From: Scleroderma bovista
Lineage: Eukaryota; Basidiomycota; Agaricomycetes; Boletales; Sclerodermataceae
NCBI GenBank assembly: GCA_037178675.1
Contig: JAYMGJ010000221.1
Span: 1-64,000 of the forward strand
Reading direction: 5' to 3'
Length of the DNA: 64,000 bases
The notes under the pieces were generated by a model. That model ran no database searches. It saw only the letters and a program-made list of their open reading frames with translations, and had not been told where the DNA came from. The translations under genes and the position numbers were made by a program. Each line of letters starts with the position of its first letter. Position 1 is the stretch's first letter. Positions 24,135-37,265 of the stretch are shown in pieces.

Positions 24135-24878
24135 TCAGCTGTCTGTAACTCTCGCATTTCGATGGCGAAGGCCCGGTTCGTCTAGAGCCATACCAGTAGC
24201 CAGTACAGGAATATCACCAGTATCGGTATCCTTGCCATCCTTTTCGATCGTCGTGATGGCATGTCGCCGAGTGTTCTTCAACTTGGACCTCTTCCGAGAA
24301 TCCCAGATCGTGTACAAAACAATTTCTGCTAATGCCACGACGACAGCAGCACTCACAGCCAACAGGGCTCTCTGAGGGGTACATGTCATTGGCACACAAC
24401 GAAGCAGCAAGATCCTACTCACCCACTCGAGTTTAAGTCCTGTCCGGTCGCTCGCCCACCATGTAGCAGCACCCGTCCCGACGACGCTGAGAACGGCATT
24501 CATCACCGCCGAAATAGCTTTCCTGTCATCTATGGCACGTCTGCGCTCTTCCAATGGGTCACTAGGAATGTATGGAGGAAAGCGTTTCTCTGGTGACGTG
24601 CGAGTGCCTGCGAGTAAGGAAATCATGGTATATGATTGTGGGTCGAGTTGGGGGGAGCATCCTTGAAGAGTTTTTGTCCCTTCTAAGGTTTGCGACCATC
24701 TGGATATCTTCTGCAGGAGGGGGTAGGGGATGACGTCTACTGTAGTGGGGTCCCGCTCAGAAGACAGGTATGGCGCGAGATCTTCAGCTAGCTTGGGTGG
24801 TGTCAAATCGTGGATAGATGCTAATGCGTCTTGAAGATGAGGTTCCAGAGAGACGTTCAGCCGTTCATTGTCAGCCAT
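24135..24878 (-). CDS. V-ATPase assembly factor, Vma12/TMEM199 type
   Basis: Endoplasmic-reticulum membrane protein that helps assemble the V0 sector of the vacuolar ATPase. Two exons (24878-24423, 24371-24135) with a 51-nt intron (donor GTGAGTAGG, acceptor CCCTCAG) give 230 residues. Family features: a soluble N-terminal half; the conserved FPPYIPSDPLEERRRAIDDR block just before the membrane part; then two hydrophobic helices, about residues 121-141 (ISAVMNAVLSVVGTGAATWW) and 154-173 (LLAVSAAVVVALAEIVLYTI), followed by a basic cytosolic tail (WDSRKRSKLKNTRR). The chosen start gives MADNERLNVSLEPHLQ; the frame is open further upstream, with an ATG 29 codons earlier (MRNFELSAICH), but that stretch does not look conserved. 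Confidence 0.88.
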   Translation of the reverse strand: MADNERLNVSLEPHLQDALASIHDLTPPKLAEDLAPYLSSERDPTTVDVIPYPLLQKISRWSQTLEGTKTLQGCSPQLDPQSYTMISLLAGTRTSPEKRFPPYIPSDPLEERRRAIDDRKAISAVMNAVLSVVGTGAATWWASDRTGLKLEWVSRILLLRCVPMTCTPQRALLAVSAAVVVALAEIVLYTIWDSRKRSKLKNTRRHAITTIEKDGKDTDTGDIPVLATGMALDEPGLRHRNARVTDS

Positions 24879-26393
24879 GGCCCGGTACAAGCCCGGTACA
24901 CTTGAAGTTGCACGTATCGTGTGACGGCGGGTGTGGCAAATGGCGGAAAGCTCAAAGTTTCTCATTCAAACCAAGGTTATCGAGTCTCGACGGCTTCCAA
25001 GTTCGTTAACGGTTTGGCTACCAGACTACTACCAAGGGACATTTGCCTTGTTTTCTAACTTGTCATCCACTCGCCAGGTGCTCTGACGAAGTAACATGAT
25101 CCAAATATCCCAATCATTGGGTGTGGTCACTGAGGTGGTCCGCCAAAGGACCAGACTCATTCATGCCCACAACGAACGGAATTGCAACGCTTCTTGGTGT
25201 GGGAAGTATCCCCATACCTCTAGGTTGCACCGCAAACTAATATTGTTCCTATGAGAACTGGAATGTATTCCATGTCCATGTAGTACGGAAATCACTGTGG
25301 ATTTGTAAGTGCACCTTTCCCATTCGGTTGCAGTAAATGTAGGCAGCATTCTGAACGCAGGCACCTCGGATGTATGTCACCCCTTGAGTCTTCCCTTTGT
25401 CCTTTCAATCAACCCGGTCGCATTTCACGAAATCAATTCCATGACGGTTTACTGCGGGTTTCAATATTGTCGACCCTTGACAGTATATTAACCTCCCTGA
25501 TCATAGATGTCCCCTGTGGTCTCAGGACAAGTAATTATTTTGCAGCTCGATGTCCACGAACATTACTCGCCGTTCGCTGATCTCTCGGATCACTTGCGTT
25601 TGATTACAACAAAGCACACGCTTGATTTGTCGAGCCGCGCATGGCGATGATTCATAACACACTTTCGGTCACGTAAGAATGCTTACAGTGACAGCGGTAC
25701 TATCTGATCCTGCAAGTACTACGTGCGTGCCAGTAATACTCGGCCCATAGCAAGGACCCTGGCCAACTCGGAAGTCCGGTCCAGAAACTTGTCCGCTATT
25801 GGCTAATCGATTATTCCCCCACTCATCAACTGCTCACTGGTCAAAATAACCCTGATGGACCGCGGTGACCTTCGACAAAATCATTTGCAACACTATGGAC
25901 ATACTTACAGCTCGTAGGCATGGTAATCTATTATTCAACTATGCATGTATATACACATACCGGTCCGAATCCGAGGCAGGGAGGGAAAAAAAGAGGAGGC
26001 TTTTCATTTATATATTACTGTGAGACACCCGACAGAGAGAGCATCAGGTTGAAATAAAAACGGAATCAGGGGGGGTGGGGGTGGTATCCAAGTAGACCTT
26101 TGCAAGAAGAAAGGGAAGAGCCATAGCAATGGTTGGGGGCATGATAATATTGCAGAACCGAGGATAAGAGAAACTGATCGTTCGGCGTCGAGCAAGACAT
26201 CATCAGGTAAAAATTAGTAATAGCGGCAATGAACTAGGCGCCGAGAAAAAAAAGAGAAACCCACTAGAGACCAAGGCCAAGGCGAGAATGTGCTAAATAA
26301 TGGAAAATGTAAGGAATGCATGTTAATCAACCTAAGTCCTCGATCTCCCAGGTGGTCAGCAGAATCTAGTGTTCGTAGAGGTGTGATCGATGA
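24879..26393. other. Intergenic, no gene seen
   Basis: 1.5 kb with promoter sequence for the Vma12-like gene at its left end and the 3' UTR of the YANK-type kinase at its right end. No coding evidence. A poly-purine/pyrimidine tract lies around 25978-26110. Confidence 0.4.
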
Positions 26394-28102
<1,709 letters not shown>

Positions 28103-28417
28103 GAGCGTGAGTCGGAGAGGGGTTGTGGATTTGAGGAGGGAGTAGATGTCCGGGCCAGCAAGGTCGTGCTTGGATGATTGAATGATACTACAGCGATTGC
28201 GTTGACACTGCCTCGTGCGATGGCAAGGAGCTGAGTGGTTGTGGAGAACGTGCAAGCAAGCAGGCTAATTCAGTCACGGCTGAGCGTGACACTCGTCTGG
28301 TACTTGTCACACCCTCATATTTGAGGCTGCCAAGTGTCATTCGTCCAAGGCTAGCACTGGCAGCGACTCCGCTCTTGCGCTTTGCGGACTCTTCGTTGTG
28401 TCAAGATCTGATCATTC
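28103..28417. promoter_or_regulatory. Shared divergent promoter, YANK-type kinase / guanylate kinase
   Basis: 315 bp between divergent start codons must contain both promoters. No TATA box is evident. Inferred from layout only. Confidence 0.5.
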
Positions 28418-29155
28418 ATGTCGTGTTTAAAAAATGTCCCTCTGGTCGTCTTTGGCCCCTCTGGCGTAGGGAAAGGCACTCTTATCAGCCGGCTCTTTGC
28501 AGAGTTTCCGGACCAATTTGCCTTCAGCGTATCCCGTATGGCTGATCCTCCTCTCGATCTCGTTTATCGAACTTACTTGGGTCCGTGTGCTTGCGAAAAA
28601 ATATCAAGACACCACCCGCGCACCCCGGCCAGGCGAGACAGATGGCAAGGAGTATCACTTTGTGACTCAGGACGCATTCAAATCTCTCTTGAGCGAAGAC
28701 GCATTTATTGAGCACGCACAGTTCTCTTCCAACTACTATGGCACCAGTATCCAGGCCATAGAGGCCGTACAATCAACGGGAAAGCGTTGCATTCTTGATA
28801 TCGAATCGCAGGTGGGTCCATGATTGCAGCTGTGCACGTCGAGTGATGTCCTGATCAAGGCACGCAGGGCGTTAGGCAGATCAAGAAAACTAAGTTAAAT
28901 CCTGTCTACGTCTTTATCGCGCCGCCCTCGATGACGGTTCTTCGAGACCGTCTGTGTGGCCGGGGAACTGATTCAGAAGAAGCCGTTCAAAGACGCCTCA
29001 CTATCGCCCTTTCTGAAATTTCCTACGCGCGAGAAGACGGTGCATGCGATTACATCATTGTCAACGACCGTCTCGACCACGCGTATAGCAAATTTAGAGA
29101 CATCGCGCAAGGAAACCGAATAGATAGCGACACGTTACCTCGACTAGATGACTGA
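28418..29155 (+). CDS. GUK1: Guanylate kinase
   Basis: Converts GMP and ATP to GDP and ADP in the cytosol; essential for GTP supply and for GDP-mannose-dependent steps. Three exons (28418-28535, 28609-28811, 28868-29155) join in frame to 202 residues, normal for the family. Motifs: P-loop [15 protein letters not shown] (about residues 12-26); [20 protein letters not shown], the GMP-binding segment, restored across intron 1; [30 protein letters not shown] across intron 2; YVFIAPPSM; and the lid [13 protein letters not shown]. The start ATG gives [16 protein letters not shown]. Confidence 0.96.
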
Positions 29156-30579
29156 AAATCGGACTACATACCCCAGGCGCGTGAGGGGCGAACAAAGAAT
29201 TTGTATCATGGTATGTTGCATTAGAGGAGATCAAATAACGCAATTGGATGCCACGTAGTGAAGAATCTCCAACGTGATCGCTCCGCAGCATATTGACTGA
29301 TCGCAACTATCCAATAGGGTTGCAGTGAAGAAACGAACAACACCTTTGATCGCCTCGTATTTCGGTCGGGTGTTCTCGAGCCCCTGGCAACTGCTCACCT
29401 GTCATGCGCTGGCACCGGCGCCCATCTCCAAGCTCCCATCTGACAGGTCGTACGCGTGATATGCAGTATCCACATCATGTCCACCTTTGCACTTCCAGGA
29501 TTTTACGACTAGGACGTGCTTCCAAGTGGTTTCACGGTTCCGCGTATCTGCCTAGATGTTGCCATGTACACCATGTCATCAAGGTGGTTGTGGTCCTAGT
29601 TCCTATCAGACAGATTCGCAGCGTGGTCGCTGCCAGTCACATCAGTAGGAGCAACTATACAATATTCCTGCTCACCTCTCGCTACTCAAGGAAATCCCAG
29701 CGAGCTTCGTGCTGCCTGCTATTCTATTATTCCTACGATCGAGAAAGGGTAGCGAAATGGTTGCCATATGAGCATTTCATATACTTTGATCCCCCTTTGA
29801 TCAATATCCGTAATACTCCGTTCTAGGGCCCCAGTATCTGGTGTCTATCAGTGCAAGGACGTGAGCACTTGGCATACATACATGAAATATGGCTGGTTTT
29901 GATGGTCTAAGAGGCACATAACTGGCTAGAGATGATTTGAATGCTGTGGACAAGCATGATAGGTTTTAGGGACTTGTCACAATATTGGTTTGGGAAAGAT
30001 GCTATAAGAGGGAAAGAAGTTCAACTACACCACTGATTTATCTTGAACATTTGAGTCACCAAGTCGTTTCGAGGACGTATGTCAATCTACAATTGTTGAT
30101 CTCTACGATTGACACATGACACAGACTTGGGTAATGCGCCAGATCAATGTAAATACTTTCTCGATAGGGAAGAACTGATCAGAGAGAAAGAGATTAGGCC
30201 GAATCAAAGTTCTCACTGGGTTCTGCAATGAACAGGTCACAGACTTGTCCCCTTGAAGGGGGGTGGAGGAAGCAGTCAATTAGTATACAACGAGATGGCC
30301 GAACTCATCTGTCAATCCGATATTGAACCCACCTACGACACCCAAACTATAATTAGCCAATCTCAGAACGACTCCCCTCACCCGTACAGTTGCTCATTAC
30401 TCCTCATCCTCGCCTGATTCCGCCATCCATCTTGAATCACAGCCACTATACTTAGCATCAACGAAATCCCAGAGACCGTATGTGTGACTCTGAAACTTGA
30501 TACATACAACTCTCGGCCGATTAGACACCGACTCCGACATGTTCCGGAAAATCAGCTTGCTAAATGCAGGGACGGGAAG
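29156..30579. other. Intergenic, no gene seen
   Basis: About 1.4 kb following guanylate kinase. Open frames such as + 29404-29826 show no motifs. The right end runs into the degraded C-terminal end of the MFS pseudogene. Confidence 0.4.
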
Positions 30580-32417
30580 TTGAATATGCGCAGATGTATT
30601 TGGATCCTGGCTCGGAGTGTGCACGTCGGGGTTTCGCCCGAGCAAAAGATTCATGGATGGGAGTGGACAGCACCCGTCCCCAGTTTTCCGATTGATGGGC
30701 TGTTGTTGATGGATTGTGTTTATCAGTACAAAGATGATTTCCACACACGATATAGACGAAATCTTAAACTCATCTAGGCCAAACCAATGGAAGCATCCCA
30801 GAGCAGCTGCCATATGTAACTCCCATCATAGCACTTGCAATCCACGATGCGTTGATGTTGGACACGCTGATTGCTGCCACCTGGGAGATTTCGAATAGCG
30901 GGGACACAATACACAAGCTGCATGTACAGCGCATGTGGAGATGGGTCCGCATTAAGTCCGAGACCAGCCAACCTTGAAGGGGTTTTAACGAGGTAAGGCA
31001 CAACACAGAAGATGTGTACCTATTAGTATCCGACCGGCCCAGTTGCAGATACTCTGGATGGATACCTGGGTGGATTGCCATACGGCAGCCTCTATTTCAT
31101 CATAAGTTGGATTTCCCTTGGCGACCGAGCCAACATTGAGATTGTCAAAAGCCATCCAACCCGTCTCGGGCAGTACAAGGAAAACAGACACATTAATGAT
31201 CTCACCCCTACCACTGAAAAAAGGTCATTAGAAAATGAACGTCGAGCTCGAGTTTGAACAGACTTACAATCGTAACGAGGTAAAACTGGTAAAGACCTGG
31301 ACTCTATATATGTCTAGTAACTCTTCCAGCTCTGAACAACTCTGTCCATTGGCTAGCCCCACCTCTGTAATGCTCACCATCGTTAGCGCTCCTCTGATTG
31401 CCAAAAAGAGGCTGACAACTCTCTGATTCCACGATATCAACTGCATCGATACGATGAATGGAGGCATTGTCGATCGATTGAAAACTGGATTGTAATCCCC
31501 GCATTGGTTCACCTTCGGAAGTAGACAAATTGACGGAAGTATAGAGCGCATAACAAATAGTGCTGCCAGCATGGGCAGTGGAGTAGTGAGGACCAGGGAA
31601 AGCAATAACGCCAAGGTATCACCTGGAAAGAAGGTGCGCGCAATAGTCGAGAAAAAGAAGGCCGAGAGCCCGAAACCAGAGATGACCAAACCGGTCGTTG
31701 TCGTATGCTGTGGAAACACGTCGTGAGAGATAATTTTCGCTAATTACACACCTCCCATAGAACGGTCATCACCGGTGCTCGCCAACACAGCACTCATCGA
31801 AAAGTGGAAAGAAGGAACATACCATTGATGGCGGAAAACTCTTGGCTGCTGTATTGACGGCGGAAGACAGGCAACCGATGGCTCCAAAGCCAGTGAATGG
31901 TGAACACAAAACAAGCATAGCAAAATGCACCGAGGAGAGAGTTGCACCAGCGGTGAGGCCATCATCAAACGTGTGCTTTATCTCTGTGTATCCCGCAAGA
32001 CAACATACGAAAGCCCCCATGAGTGGTATCCGAGGGCCATGCACATCTACAATGCGGCCCACTATGGGGTCAGCAATAGATGTGCCAGCTACGTATGTTA
32101 ATATACGCTTAACTTTGGATTGGAGAGACTACACACCACTAGCAGCGAGCCCAACAATATTGAACTGGGTGAAGCCGAGCTCCCAGTTGCGGTGCATATA
32201 CTACGCATCAACTTGGCTCAAAATAGATGCGAGTATTCCATCGTAAACGTGAACCCACCGGAATAAATTTGTGTTGAATATTAGGATAAAAATAGGACCG
32301 ATGACAATTGAGTTGCACAGAGATAGTTCGTGCCAGAACAGAAACCAGCAGAGCAGCAAGGCGAGATGTGCTGAGAAAATCTACGCTTTTCTGTTTGATG
32401 TCAGTGACCGAGGTCAT
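30580..32417 (-). pseudogene. MFS transporter of the Nodulin-like/YMR155W type, decayed
   Basis: Blocks follow the order of this fungal MFS family on the minus strand: GFTQFNIVGLAASAG (around 32190-32060), GRIVDVHGPRIPLMGAFVCC, FAMLVLCSPFTGFGAIG, SAVNTAAKSFPPSM, TTTTGLVISGFGLSAFFFST, KGNPTYDEIEAAVWQSTQVS, NWAGRILIG, WIASAMMGVTYGSCSGM, SENWG, LLLGRNPDVHTPSQDPNTSA. Defects: TM1 near 32417-32230 has lost its conserved segment; at about 31520-31550 the frame must shift between FVMRSI and the loop EGEPMRGLQSSF; the GTGLMYINNVG region is shortened to WMAFDNLNVGSVAKG; a one-base shift lies between the NWG block and LLLGRN; and the final membrane helices are absent. Several lesions together argue for a pseudogene rather than sequence error. 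Confidence 0.65.
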
Positions 32418-32579
32418 TATGGGCCGGAATGGCGTCGTCAAGAGGTCATGTTTTCGTCCTGGATGATAGTAACCGGGACTAGGAAAACGAAAGGCGAAGA
32501 CAATCGCTCCTCGTCGACTGACTAGCACGAAACTTGAGCTTGGCAAATATGTATAGTGGATTGAATAATGAATCTAGGG

Positions 32580-33474
32580 TTACATCCTGAATCTGAGATA
32601 CGCCATCAATAGCGCTGAGCAGCCGGTCACTGTAAAATTGGAATGTCAATAAGATTGGACAGATTCTGTGAAAGATGTATGGCATACCGAAACCGACCAA
32701 ATACTGCAGAGTGGTAGCCTTTGGAGCAAGTATTCAAGAAAGGACGAATCAACATGCAAGAGGGTGGACACACCTTGGATACCTGTATAACTGTCCGTAG
32801 ATTGGCAATCTCCTGCTCTATTCGGGTGTCGACTTCCTTGATCTTAAGCTCCTGTCCACTGCTCTCCTCTCTCATTCGCCCCTTCTCAAGGTTCAAATCC
32901 AGCCGAACCCCGGCCTGAGTTCGCATGATCTCTTCCCTTAATCGTTGTTTCAACTTCTCCATATCCGCCTGGAGGCGGTCGTTCTCAGCCTTCATCATTG
33001 CAAGGTCGTTCTTCTGCATGAGCTCCAGCTCCGACTTGATCTGTGCAACATCAACCTGCTGTGTATACTGATGCTGCAGAGACATTCGTCAATTAGCATC
33101 ACACTTTATTGTCCAAGAAAGCCCACCTTCTCTTGTTCGGCTTTGGTGACCATGTTACTCGTCATATTGCGTATACTCTCGTCGATAACCTCTGCCATGG
33201 CGTTCATGATCCCCTCTGCCTGTGCGCGATTCAGACCTTCCTGTTCGAGTCGCTGCACGAAGTGGTGGGTGTCGAAATGAAACTCATGGCGTGGTCGTGA
33301 GGTGCTGAACGTCCTGCATGGTCTCCGTTGGGCTGTTGAGGTCGATACAGCTGAACCTGGTGATGTTAATAATGATAGAGCGACTAGATTTGGTGTCGAG
33401 GAAAGTCGGTTCGTTCTGTGCAAGTGTCTGAAGGAGGGTGGAAGGCGGATAGTTGGAAGCATTTCAAGAAACAC
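32580..33474 (-). CDS. DUF1640 / CCDC90 (MCUR1-like) mitochondrial coiled-coil protein
   Basis: Inner-mitochondrial-membrane protein of the CCDC90/MCUR1 family (yeast Fmp32). Roles proposed for the family include cytochrome oxidase assembly and regulation of calcium uptake. Four exons (33474-33127, 33073-32783, 32718-32688, 32629-32580) join in frame to 239 residues. The first 60 residues are basic and Ser/Thr/Arg-rich (LPPSFRHLHRTNRLSSTP), typical of a mitochondrial presequence. Then come the family block FDTHHFVQRLEQEGLNRAQA and EGIMNAMAEVIDESIRNM, a coiled coil (about 115-210), and a single C-terminal membrane helix, LQYLVGFVTGCSALLMAYLR. That order and length are standard. An alternative start four codons in (MLPTIRL) is possible. 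Confidence 0.9.
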
Positions 33475-33999
33475 TTGGACATGCCAGATTTATGTAAAAC
33501 CGGTACAAGTTACAAGCGCTCTACCTACACGGGCGAGTGATGCTGTGGTAGATATCCTAATCAACAGCAGCTTGCTCCTCACCGAAAGTCAAAACATCGA
33601 TAGGAAGACCTGAATGCTCACCATAGCACCTTGATAGGCACAGAAGCTCGACCATAGAGATGCAGCATGGCACACATCGAAACACGTGTTTTGGTGAGGC
33701 AAAGGATGGCATTGCGGTTGAGCAGAAAGGCTTGAGCTCCGATGGTGGGCCCGACACATTTTGAAGGGCTGAGCCCAACGCACACGATGCCACATTCAGA
33801 GCGTCACCGCTGCTACGGCGCCATAGCCGCTGGCTCAATCAGCGTATATGGATGTATAGATGTATAGACAAGTGTAATCTTTGAACCCAACCACTCCATA
33901 CAAGACTCAAAGAATGTGGAGCGATGGAGGAATAAATCATGATTCTCTTTTTGCTAATGGCGGGTACCACATCGACAGGGATGTGTCCTGGTCGCTAAC
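33475..33999. other. Intergenic, no gene seen
   Basis: Upstream region of the DUF1640 gene and 3' UTR of the probable HSK3 gene. No other signal. Confidence 0.4.
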
Positions 34000-34316
34000 C
34001 TATCCATCCGATCCCTGAGTCGATCCATTCTCATCTGCAGGCTCGGGGTTCAGCTCTGCGGCAGCTGTCATAAAGCTACCATGGACTATGAGCTGAGACG
34101 CGCAAAAAGGTTGACGATCCCGTACTGAGCGGCATGCGTACCAGCGAGCACTCGCATCGCATCTAGGTCCGTTTGCAGCTGCTCGAACAGGTCTGCTGTT
34201 TGCCCGACGGCGCGCGACATGTTTCGAAGGCTCGCAGCTAGCTGTCCATACAGTCTGTCTTTGGCTTGCGTGGCATTTGTAGACGATGGATGTATGTTCA
34301 TGTCCACAAGCGACAA
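34000..34316 (-). CDS. HSK3: Probable DASH complex subunit Hsk3
   Basis: Small kinetochore protein of the fungal DASH/Dam1 ring that couples chromosomes to microtubules. Two exons (34316-34126, 34075-34000) with a 50-nt intron give 88 residues. The helical segment RLYGQLAASLRNMSRAVGQT, DLFEQLQTDLDAMRVLAG, THAAHFMTAAAEL matches the Hsk3 pattern of a short coiled coil ending near an xxHAxxFM motif; THAAHFM is formed only after splicing. The tail is acidic. The family is short and weakly conserved, so the assignment is probable, not certain. The start ATG (MSLVDMNIHP) lies only 18 bp from the divergent NUP35 start. Confidence 0.6.
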
Positions 34317-34334
34317 GTGTTCTGAATGTGGGAA
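34317..34334. promoter_or_regulatory. 18-bp gap between divergent HSK3 and NUP35 start codons
   Basis: Only 18 bp separate the two inferred start codons (39 bp if NUP35 starts at its second in-frame ATG). Each gene's core promoter must therefore lie inside the other's transcribed region or coding sequence, or the 5' ends must be short and overlapping. Confidence 0.5.
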
Positions 34335-35569
34335 ATGTTTCCTTCCTCTTCCACCATGTCCTCGTCCACCAGCCCATCAAGCCATGGTGGTCTCGGTGCC
34401 TCTCTTACAGACACTTTCGGGCAGTCAAGAACACACTACCAACCAGGTTACATGATGGTCAATCTATCTGTATGTTTACAGATGCGCTCCAACTGACACG
34501 CTTCATATAGTCGGCCCAACAATACAATGTATTCGCTCCTTCGGCGTATTTCGCCAGCCTGACTTTGCTGACACGAAGTATTGCACGTCGTTTCCAGGTC
34601 ATACCTCAGAACACCCAACACACCGACGAGATACCCACTGTACAGACGAAGGCGAAGATGAATCTGGCCCTCACCCGCGGTGGCGCACCACACTTTGGGT
34701 CTGACTCCATGTTTGAAAACTCAAGCGGGTGCGTCTTTGGCCTGTCTTTCCATCCTTCACTGGCTGAGCGCACTGCAGGCAAAGACAAGCACTCACCGAC
34801 ATGGATGCTCCTCCTAAAACCTCAATAAATGATGTCTTTGGTGATTCAACTTTTGGGATGTCTTCCGCACCGCAGAGAGTATGTTATTTTGTTACCATCG
34901 GCTCTCCCTTATCTTATTCCTCTTTCAGCCTTTCTCTCTAGCTCTGGATAGTCCAAGCTTCGCTTCTACTTCTCGGGCACCCAGATCCGAACCAAATCCT
35001 TCATCCTCCCTCGTCTACGTCATTGTCTTTGGATACCCATCTGATAAATATTCTATCACCGTCGAATATTTCAAGTCGCTGGGGTCCACAACAGACCCAG
35101 AGCCCAACACCGAGATTGTTAACTGCTTTAGAATCGGGTACAGGGACGCGGCTGAGGCAATGCGTGCAGTCAGAAGAAACGGCGAAGTTCTATCGGGGAC
35201 ATACATGATTGGTGTAAAATGGGCAGTAAGTCTTGGGTTTTCAATTGAATTTTTATTAACCATTTCTAGGATTCGGCAGCAGCAGCAGATCTCATGTCCT
35301 CACAAAGGGCGTCCGAATTTGCAGTGACTACAGTATCCCCATCACTGACACAATCGCATACCAGACCTGTTGATCCTCCACCAGCTGCCACTGTCGGCAC
35401 GCCTATCCGTCTGGCACCGTCGGCAGCGGCGTTCCGGAAACCAGGTACTCCATCTAGTGTACCACCTACACAAAGACCCGCAGTCCCCGCACCTATTAGT
35501 GGTCCTGCAGGACAGGGCCCTGCTAAGGGGGTTATAGGACAGGTTTCTGATTTGTTGTTTGGGTGGTAG
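34335..35569 (+). CDS. NUP35: Nucleoporin Nup35/Nup53 (MPPN type)
   Basis: Nuclear-pore inner-ring nucleoporin. Five exons (34335-34457, 34511-34728, 34779-34878, 34929-35225, 35270-35569) join in frame to 345 residues. The family's Nup53-type RRM lies mid-protein: SLVYVIVFGYPSDKYSITVE, YFKSLGST, NCFRIGYRDAAEAMRAVRRN, GTYMIGVKWA. Upstream are conserved short blocks (ASLTDTFGQSRTHYQPGYMM, AQQYNVFAPSAYFASL, TDMDAPPKTSINDVFGDSTF). The protein ends GVIGQVSDLLFGW, the amphipathic membrane-binding helix typical of the C-terminus. The acceptor at 34928 was preferred over a nearby CTCTCTAG because only it keeps the frame. A second ATG (34356) is in frame. Its 3' end faces MAK16 across 121 bp. Confidence 0.94.
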
Positions 35570-35690
35570 GGCTATATAGGATTTCCAGAGTGTTGGAGTT
35601 ATGATAGGGATCGTCATGCATTGTGTCATGATAAACAGTGATGGAATGCACAAAACAGAATGTAGTAAGTCCAGTGCAACTGTACAAAGA

Positions 35691-37002
35691 CTACCAATTC
35701 GCAAGCTGGGAGCGCGAGATAGGAGCACTCTCCAGCTCTTGTTCGTATTCGACTGATACTTTGGGCCCTCCTGTGCACTATTGTCAGGGAAAAGAAAGGA
35801 ATACAATGTAAATACACACTTGTTGATCTGTCCGCTCTTTTTCGTGGAGGAGCTTTTGCTGGGGGCTTCGCTTTCCGTTTGCCGAGTGCCACTTTCGACC
35901 GTGAATCGTCCTCATCACTACTGCTGTCATGGTCCTCCGATTCATCTTCAGTGGCCTCTTCTGAATCTTCTTCCTACCCGACATCATTGCGGGTAATGTT
36001 GACAGCGAGGAACCAACTCACCACCATATCTTCTAGATCACTTAATCCTTCCCCCTCATCCCCACTTATATCACTAACAAACTCGCCTTCTATTTCCTCT
36101 TCCATCTCCTCCTCCTCCTCCCCCTCCGTTTCATCATCCATCATGGCCAAATTTCCTTCAGCATCCAATTCTTTCTCCTTCTCGCCTCTTTCTCGATCTA
36201 AAATAACTTGCCACACGTTCTCATTCACATTTAGTGGTGCATCACCATATGCTTTTGATTTCAGTCGCTCGATGAGCTCCTTCTCGATGGATTTCTCAAG
36301 ATGGGCAGCTGAAAGAGCCTTACGCTCTCGCGTCGCTTCACGACGTTCAAGTTTTTTTTTGACACCGACTAGCTTCGGTCTAGATGAATAAATAGATCAA
36401 TGCATTGGCATGATACTAAGCAATAGGAAGACAGACTCTTGTCGTAGTTTCATACGCCGCATTTTGATCAGGTACTGTGTGATTTTCGTCACACGCTGTT
36501 TGCATTTGTGGATAGTGAAGTTCGGCCAGTACACGAGTTCCTTGTCAATCTGAGGTTACGGTCCAGCAATCCAGCACGACAATGTGAGCGACATCCTTCC
36601 TGAGATGGGGTCACACACCTGCTCCAAGGCTTTCGAGTAGTTATCTGAGAGTGGTATCTTCTCCCACATCTTCGCAGGAGTATGCGCTCTTTCGATTGTC
36701 TTCATATATAGATATAGAACACCTGCACTACATCATATCCACGTTCAGCGCAAACACAGTGAGACATACCTTCCTTCTCGCGCACTGTCGCATACCGCGA
36801 GTTGGCAAGGGGACACGACTGTCTATTACAGAATCCAGTGACATTATACTCGTTCCTGCAGAAGTTCTGTGTCACAGTCCTGATCAAATGAGACCCCAAA
36901 ATCAGGACAGGTTTGGATCAAATGGACGGGTTCTACTCACTTGACTTTGTACGAGCAGAACTGACTATTGATGACAGACCATATGACATCGTCGCTCTGC
37001 AT
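35691..37002 (-). CDS. MAK16: Ribosome biogenesis protein Mak16
   Basis: Nucleolar factor needed for early 60S ribosomal-subunit assembly. Seven exons (37002-36941, 36879-36770, 36722-36619, 36549-36437, 36379-36022, 35973-35820, 35770-35691) join in frame to 326 residues. Conserved blocks: [40 protein letters not shown] with the cysteines of the N-terminal zinc-like site, [74 protein letters not shown] Glu/Asp-rich segment and a basic stretch ([20 protein letters not shown]) precede the end at [13 protein letters not shown] [12 protein letters not shown]. This is canonical for Mak16. Confidence 0.96.
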
Positions 37003-37265
37003 TTTCTGTGCCTCCTTGGGCCTTCTTTCGTGGATTTCAAGTTGGACAGTTACTACACCCAACCATCACACTCCCGTTTCGAAAATTATGGTGGAGTCAC
37101 GTGATTATATTACCCCTGTTGTACTCGACCGAATTTATTTCTGTTCGTTTCTTTCGACTGGAACCCAGACCACTTTACTAGGTGGTCCTAACTACTGCCA
37201 AGATCTTACGCAAGTATCATGATTACTGTAACCTCGACAATTTCCTAGGTCAGGTGGAAGACTTG

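Noticed and set aside
30397..30813. 138-codon minus-strand frame as a separate gene
   Set aside because: Its N-terminal half overlaps recognisable MFS sequence in another frame; it is part of the decayed transporter.
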